DNA of 64,000 bases, taken from NCBI GenBank assembly GCA_040220875.1, contig JAVJVX010000005.1, positions 457,665 through 521,664 on the forward strand, written 5' to 3'. The position numbers and the translations under genes were made by a program. The notes under the pieces are model-generated. The model was not told the origin of the DNA. It ran no database searches and saw only the letters and a program-made list of their open reading frames with translations. Below are positions 60,924 to 64,000 of the stretch, one piece after another. How positions within the stretch are numbered: the first letter of the stretch is position 1; every line of letters starts with the position of its first letter. This DNA comes from Alphaproteobacteria bacterium. GTDB lineage: Bacteria; Pseudomonadota; Alphaproteobacteria; JAVJVX01.

Positions 60924-61588
60924 CCCCATCGGTCATGACCTACAATGTGCACGGCCTGGTGGGACAGGACGGGATTTTCGATCCTCAGCGTATCGATTCC
61001 CTGCTCAATAGCGCCGGTGCGGCCGTCATCAGCCTGCAGGAAGTCCGGGATCTGGAAGACGCGGCGAACTCACTTTGCCGCGCCCGACACCGCCTCTGGG
61101 CACCGACCCTGACAATGGACGGGGCGGGGTACGGCAATCTCCTGCTCAGCACCTGGCCGATTACCGGCGCCGGCATCCACGACATCAGCGAGAAAGACGC
61201 CGAGCCACGCAACGTGATCGACGCGCTCATCGAGACACCGGCTGGCGCACTCCGGGTGTTGTGCACCCATCTGGGGCTGAGGCGGACCGAACGTCGGCGG
61301 CAGATGCGTCAGCTTCTCCGCTTGCTCGATCGCAAGCCGGACCTGCCAACGGTGCTGATGGGCGACTTCAATGTCTGGCGGCGCACCTCGCCGGTATTGT
61401 CAGGCCTGCGCCAGCGAATGGGGGATCAGGCCGCGCCGGCGAGCTTTCCCGCCCGACTTCCGGTCGCCGCGCTTGACCGGATCTGGGGGCGACCGCCGCG
61501 GATCCTAGGCCGGCCGCGCAGCCTGAAGGAACCCCGTTATCGCCGGGCCTCGGACCATCTGCCGGTCATGGCCGCGCTCCGGTTGTGA
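60920..61588 (+). CDS. Endonuclease/exonuclease/phosphatase family protein
   Basis: A 222-residue DNase I-like metal-dependent phosphoesterase. Catalytic motifs are MTYNVHGLVGQD (Asn), VISLQEVRDLEDAANSL (Glu), LRVLCTHLGLRRTERRRQM (His), LMGDFNVWRR (Asp and Asn) and RRASDHLPVMAAL (Asp and His). All are present. It overlaps the PLD-VTT gene (ATGA), so it is co-translated with it. In this context the substrate is probably a phosphodiester or phospholipid headgroup rather than DNA, but that is inference from the neighbour. No signal peptide is seen. Confidence 0.9.
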   Translation: MTPSVMTYNVHGLVGQDGIFDPQRIDSLLNSAGAAVISLQEVRDLEDAANSLCRARHRLWAPTLTMDGAGYGNLLLSTWPITGAGIHDISEKDAEPRNVIDALIETPAGALRVLCTHLGLRRTERRRQMRQLLRLLDRKPDLPTVLMGDFNVWRRTSPVLSGLRQRMGDQAAPASFPARLPVAALDRIWGRPPRILGRPRSLKEPRYRRASDHLPVMAALRL

Positions 61589-61629
61589 GAGACCGTCGGG
61601 GCGACGGCTGAGCGCCGCCGCCCCGCACG

Positions 61630-62799
61630 CTATTTCAGACCGTATTTGGACTCGATAATGCCGTTATTGTGCCTGGCGCACAGCTTGCGCCATTCCACGA
61701 TGAAGTGGTCGGATTCGAAGAGCTGCTCTTCCTGCCAGCCCCGGCCGTCCTCATAAAAATCCTCCATCGCCTCCCGGCCGAGGATATCGTCGTCGTTGAA
61801 CCCGCGGAGCGCGAGGTCCTCCCACATATGGGTGTATTTCGCCTCGAAATAGGCGCGCTCCTCCTCCGTCTCACAGGTCTTTGACAGGATCTGCCAGTAT
61901 TCGTGGTAGCCAGGGCGCGTTGGCACGTACCACTCATACTGGACCAGCCCGACCTCGGGCCAATTCTCCACCTTGAGGACTCCCGGCATGAAGATTTCGA
62001 CCGCCAGCCCCTCCGGAATCTTGGAGCCACGCGCCTTGAGGCCGGTCAGCTCGTTTTCGAGAACGACATCGAGCTTGTCGTAATACTTGCCGATTCCCTT
62101 GGGCTGGTCGGGCTGGTCGAAGACCTTGATCGCGCCTTCCATACTCGCCGTCTCACCCAGCGTGAAGGCGTAATCCTTGACGAGCACCAGCGCCGCATCG
62201 CGGTGCAGGATCAAATGCCCCGGATCGGCACCGCTTTCCGCCGCAAGCCGCCAGTCGCCCCGACACTCGCGATGGATACCAAGATTGACGACGTGATCGT
62301 GGGTCGGATGGGCGACCGGGTACTCCGGATAAGTGGATTCGGAGTTTGGCAGATCGAGATCGAGATCATGGGGCTCACGGTCCGCATCGCCCATGAAAAC
62401 AAAGATCAGATTGTTGATTTCCCTGACCGGGTACGTGCGCAACGAGATCTTGCCGATCACATTGTCTTTCGGCGAGGAGACGATCGAGACCAGCTTGCCC
62501 GACTCGAGATCATAGGTGAAGCCGTGATACCAGCAGGTGATCGTCTCGTCCGTCAGACAGGTCGGCCGTTCCGTCAGGCGCACACCACGATGGCGGCATT
62601 CGTTCCTGAGGGCGTAGACCTCGCCCCTGGCGCGGCGCAAGACCACGGGTGTCGAGCAAATGGTAACACCCTTCGCCTCGCCCTCGGCCAGTTCCGAGGA
62701 GAGGAGAGCGGGGTACCAGTGATTCTTGATGCCCAGCCCTGCATCCAGGTAGGGCTGCAAGGAGCTGCGCTTGCGGGCGGTTCTGCTGTTTCCGTCCAT
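61630..62799 (-). CDS. Rieske oxygenase, aromatic ring-hydroxylating alpha subunit type
   Basis: A 389-residue Rieske non-heme iron oxygenase. The Rieske site is LRNECRHRGVRLTERP (C-x-H) with ITCWYHGFTYDLESGK (C-x2-H). The catalytic iron motif is ESGADPGHLILHRDAALVL (D-x2-H-x3-H). The N-terminus is Arg/Lys-rich (GNSRTARKRSSLQPYLDAGL). It differs from the other two Rieske genes in length and motif spacing and has no beta subunit, so it belongs to another oxygenase subtype. The next upstream gene, 34 bases away, is a meta-cleavage hydrolase-like enzyme, which suggests a shared operon. No electron-transfer gene is present. Confidence 0.9.
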   Translation of the reverse strand: MDGNSRTARKRSSLQPYLDAGLGIKNHWYPALLSSELAEGEAKGVTICSTPVVLRRARGEVYALRNECRHRGVRLTERPTCLTDETITCWYHGFTYDLESGKLVSIVSSPKDNVIGKISLRTYPVREINNLIFVFMGDADREPHDLDLDLPNSESTYPEYPVAHPTHDHVVNLGIHRECRGDWRLAAESGADPGHLILHRDAALVLVKDYAFTLGETASMEGAIKVFDQPDQPKGIGKYYDKLDVVLENELTGLKARGSKIPEGLAVEIFMPGVLKVENWPEVGLVQYEWYVPTRPGYHEYWQILSKTCETEEERAYFEAKYTHMWEDLALRGFNDDDILGREAMEDFYEDGRGWQEEQLFESDHFIVEWRKLCARHNNGIIESKYGLK

Positions 62800-62833
62800 C
62801 TGTTCCTCTATTCGCTGCCTCGCCTAAGGTGGA

Positions 62834-63655
62834 TCAGGCCGCGGGGTCATGCAGGATGAAGTTGAGCGTTTCGCGCGCGAAGCTCTCGGGATGTTCCATC
62901 ATCGCCCAGTGACCGCAATCCGGCACGATGTAACCCCATGAATTTTCGATCAGCTCAAGGAAACGGTAGGCCGACGATGTCGGGACCACCTTGTCCAGCT
63001 TGCCGTTCACGACCAGCGTCTGATGCCGGACGCGCGCGATATAATCGTCATCGAGATAAAGCCCGCCCTGCTCGGCGAGCCAGCCCATCACGGCGCTGTA
63101 AGCCGCCTTGGTCGGCTCGTCGATGGACAGTTTGTGACGATAATTGATGAGCTCCTCATCGGCCTCGAATTTGGGGTTGGTCAGGCCGTTCACGATCTTG
63201 CGCATGCCGTCGGTCGTGAAATCGTAATTCATGATGGATTTCAGCTCGTCCGTCAGGGGCGCCTTGATGCCGGCCGAGCCCATGAGCACGACCTTGTCCA
63301 CCAGATCCGGATTCTCCACCGCGACGCCGATCGCCGTACAGCCCCCCATGGAGTTGCCGATGATGCTGACCGGTTCGGACAGATTAAGGGCGCGGATAAA
63401 GGCGCTGATATGCTTGGCACGATTGGCCTGAGTGTATTCGTAGCTTGACGGGCTCGGCTTGTCGGTACCACCGAAACCCACCATGTCCACCGCGATCGCG
63501 TGCACCTGCTTGCCGTAGGTCGGCAAGGTGTAGCGCCAGTTGCCCCAGCTATCGGCGCCGGCACCGCCGCCGTGGATGAGAAGAACGGGCTTCCCCTTTC
63601 CCGTCTCGAAGTAACGAGTCCTGATTCCGTCAGCATCAACAAACTTTGAATCCAT
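62834..63655 (-). CDS. Alpha/beta hydrolase, meta-cleavage product hydrolase type
   Basis: A 273-residue hydrolase with a complete triad: nucleophile in SIIGNSMGGCTAIGVAVENP (Ser), VVNGKLDKVVPTSSAYRFLE (Asp) and IVPDCGHWAMMEHPESF (His). LLIHGGGAGADSWGNWRYTL supplies the oxyanion loop, as in hydrolases that split the C-C bond of meta-cleavage products (BphD/HsaD-like). MDSKFVDADGIRTRYFETGK is the usual N-terminus. It precedes a Rieske oxygenase gene on the same strand. No extradiol dioxygenase lies here, so the substrate is unknown; ester or C-C hydrolysis is possible. Confidence 0.88.
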   Translation of the reverse strand: MDSKFVDADGIRTRYFETGKGKPVLLIHGGGAGADSWGNWRYTLPTYGKQVHAIAVDMVGFGGTDKPSPSSYEYTQANRAKHISAFIRALNLSEPVSIIGNSMGGCTAIGVAVENPDLVDKVVLMGSAGIKAPLTDELKSIMNYDFTTDGMRKIVNGLTNPKFEADEELINYRHKLSIDEPTKAAYSAVMGWLAEQGGLYLDDDYIARVRHQTLVVNGKLDKVVPTSSAYRFLELIENSWGYIVPDCGHWAMMEHPESFARETLNFILHDPAA

Positions 63656-63826
63656 ATCGGGTCTCTCCCAGTTTTTGCAGCCCCCGGCCCGAACGGTCCG
63701 AACGCATATACGATTAACCTAGTTTAAGGCCAGACTGCCCCCGGTCTGGCAGGATGGCCCCATTATGGCGCCTGTGTCCCGGCTTGCCAAAACACGTCTT
63801 TTCCCCACCGGGTTATTCGAGTCCCA

Positions 63827-64000
63827 TGGAACAGGAACCCGATCATCGCCGGAAATCGCGGCTTGCCCCCTTTGGCCAGGGGCACCGCGGGCTGAGCCGG
63901 AGCGAACTCAAGGACGTCGAGCAGCGCCTTCGCCTGCGCTCCCGGCTGATTTACGAAATCGTCCGCCAGGAGGGCGAAGAAGATCTTGTCCGATCGTTCA
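63827..64000 (+). CDS. Start of a possible formate/nitrite-type transporter (3' end outside window)
   Basis: An ATG at 63827 opens a frame that is still open at the window end, giving 58 visible residues. It is highly charged: RSELKDVEQRLRLRSRLIYE, then IVRQEGEEDLVRSF. The pattern of acidic/basic helix, IYEIVRQEGEEDL and a following Arg resembles the N-terminal cytoplasmic part of some FNT-family (formate/nitrite) transporters, just before the first membrane helix. The membrane domain is not in the window, so the call is tentative. It diverges from the hydrolase at 62834, with a 171-base gap for promoters. Confidence 0.4.

Noticed and set aside
1..64000. Antiphage defence island, integrative element or secretion gene cluster.
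   Set aside because: No integrase, transposase, restriction, toxin-antitoxin, tRNA-flanked att site or abrupt compositional change was found, apart from the small AT-rich patch at 20040-20280.

Overview
The window is GC-rich, densely packed bacterial chromosome, best explained as an alphaproteobacterium, probably Rhodospirillales-like. The grounds are gene order (ftsE-ftsX-ydcF-type-plsC; tyrC-hisC-chorismate mutase next to metX-metW; phaB-phaA-phaC with divergent phaR), an adenosylcobalamin-dependent class II ribonucleotide reductase, and frequent 4-base ATGA/GTGA overlaps between genes. The genus cannot be fixed from this sequence. No rRNA, tRNA, insertion sequence, integrase, prophage or CRISPR array was seen.

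Layout. 1-2852: end of ftsE, then ftsX, a DUF218 protein and plsC (cell division and envelope). 3014-5332: nrdJ. 5343-6508: two tandem ChaC-type gamma-glutamylcyclotransferases. 6611-13409: a DUF2125 protein, aromatic amino-acid genes (tyrC, hisC, chorismate mutase) and, divergently, metX-metW and a methyltransferase. 13492-18065: polyhydroxyalkanoate genes (phaB, phaA, phaC, a PhaE-like gene overlapping phaC, divergent phaR). 18098-24507: c-di-GMP and two-component signalling plus a small AT-rich island (about 20040-20280). 24645-29329: a catalytically dead HtrA-like protein and membrane or periplasmic proteins (DUF389, DUF547, a sodium:solute symporter).

29436-40028 is accessory catabolism and surface genes: a succinate-semialdehyde dehydrogenase, a Rieske oxygenase, a ketopantoate-reductase-like enzyme, an AraC regulator, an autotransporter, an EF-hand protein and an intradiol ring-cleavage dioxygenase. 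40148-43950 is an ArsR-family regulator overlapping a pstSCAB phosphate transporter. 44081-47638 holds a RutA-like flavin monooxygenase, a DUF1329 protein and a GST. 47680-50709 is a copper module (copA-copB) divergent from a CsoR-type repressor with a clear palindromic operator between them.

50728-54407 is a second oxygenase operon (YciI, MarR, Rieske alpha and beta subunits, SDR dehydrogenase). 54599-58724 has a Crp/Fnr regulator, a superoxide dismutase, a six-loop EF-hand protein and a Glu/Leu-type dehydrogenase. 58749-61588 is a phospholipase D-VTT membrane fusion with an endonuclease/exonuclease/phosphatase partner. 61630-63655 is a third Rieske oxygenase with a meta-cleavage-product-type hydrolase. 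The last 174 bases start a gene that may be a formate/nitrite-type transporter.

Together the genes suggest a free-living heterotroph that oxidises aromatic compounds, stores carbon as polyhydroxyalkanoate and copes with copper. None of the three Rieske oxygenases has a ferredoxin or reductase gene here, so their electron donors must be encoded elsewhere. I found no clearly new multi-gene system. The least ordinary observations are a long same-strand overlap of phaC with a PhaE-like frame, an HtrA-family protein that has lost all three catalytic residues, an ArsR-led pst operon, three contiguous 13-bp AT-rich repeats at 20182-20220, and repeated short tandem duplications at gene borders.
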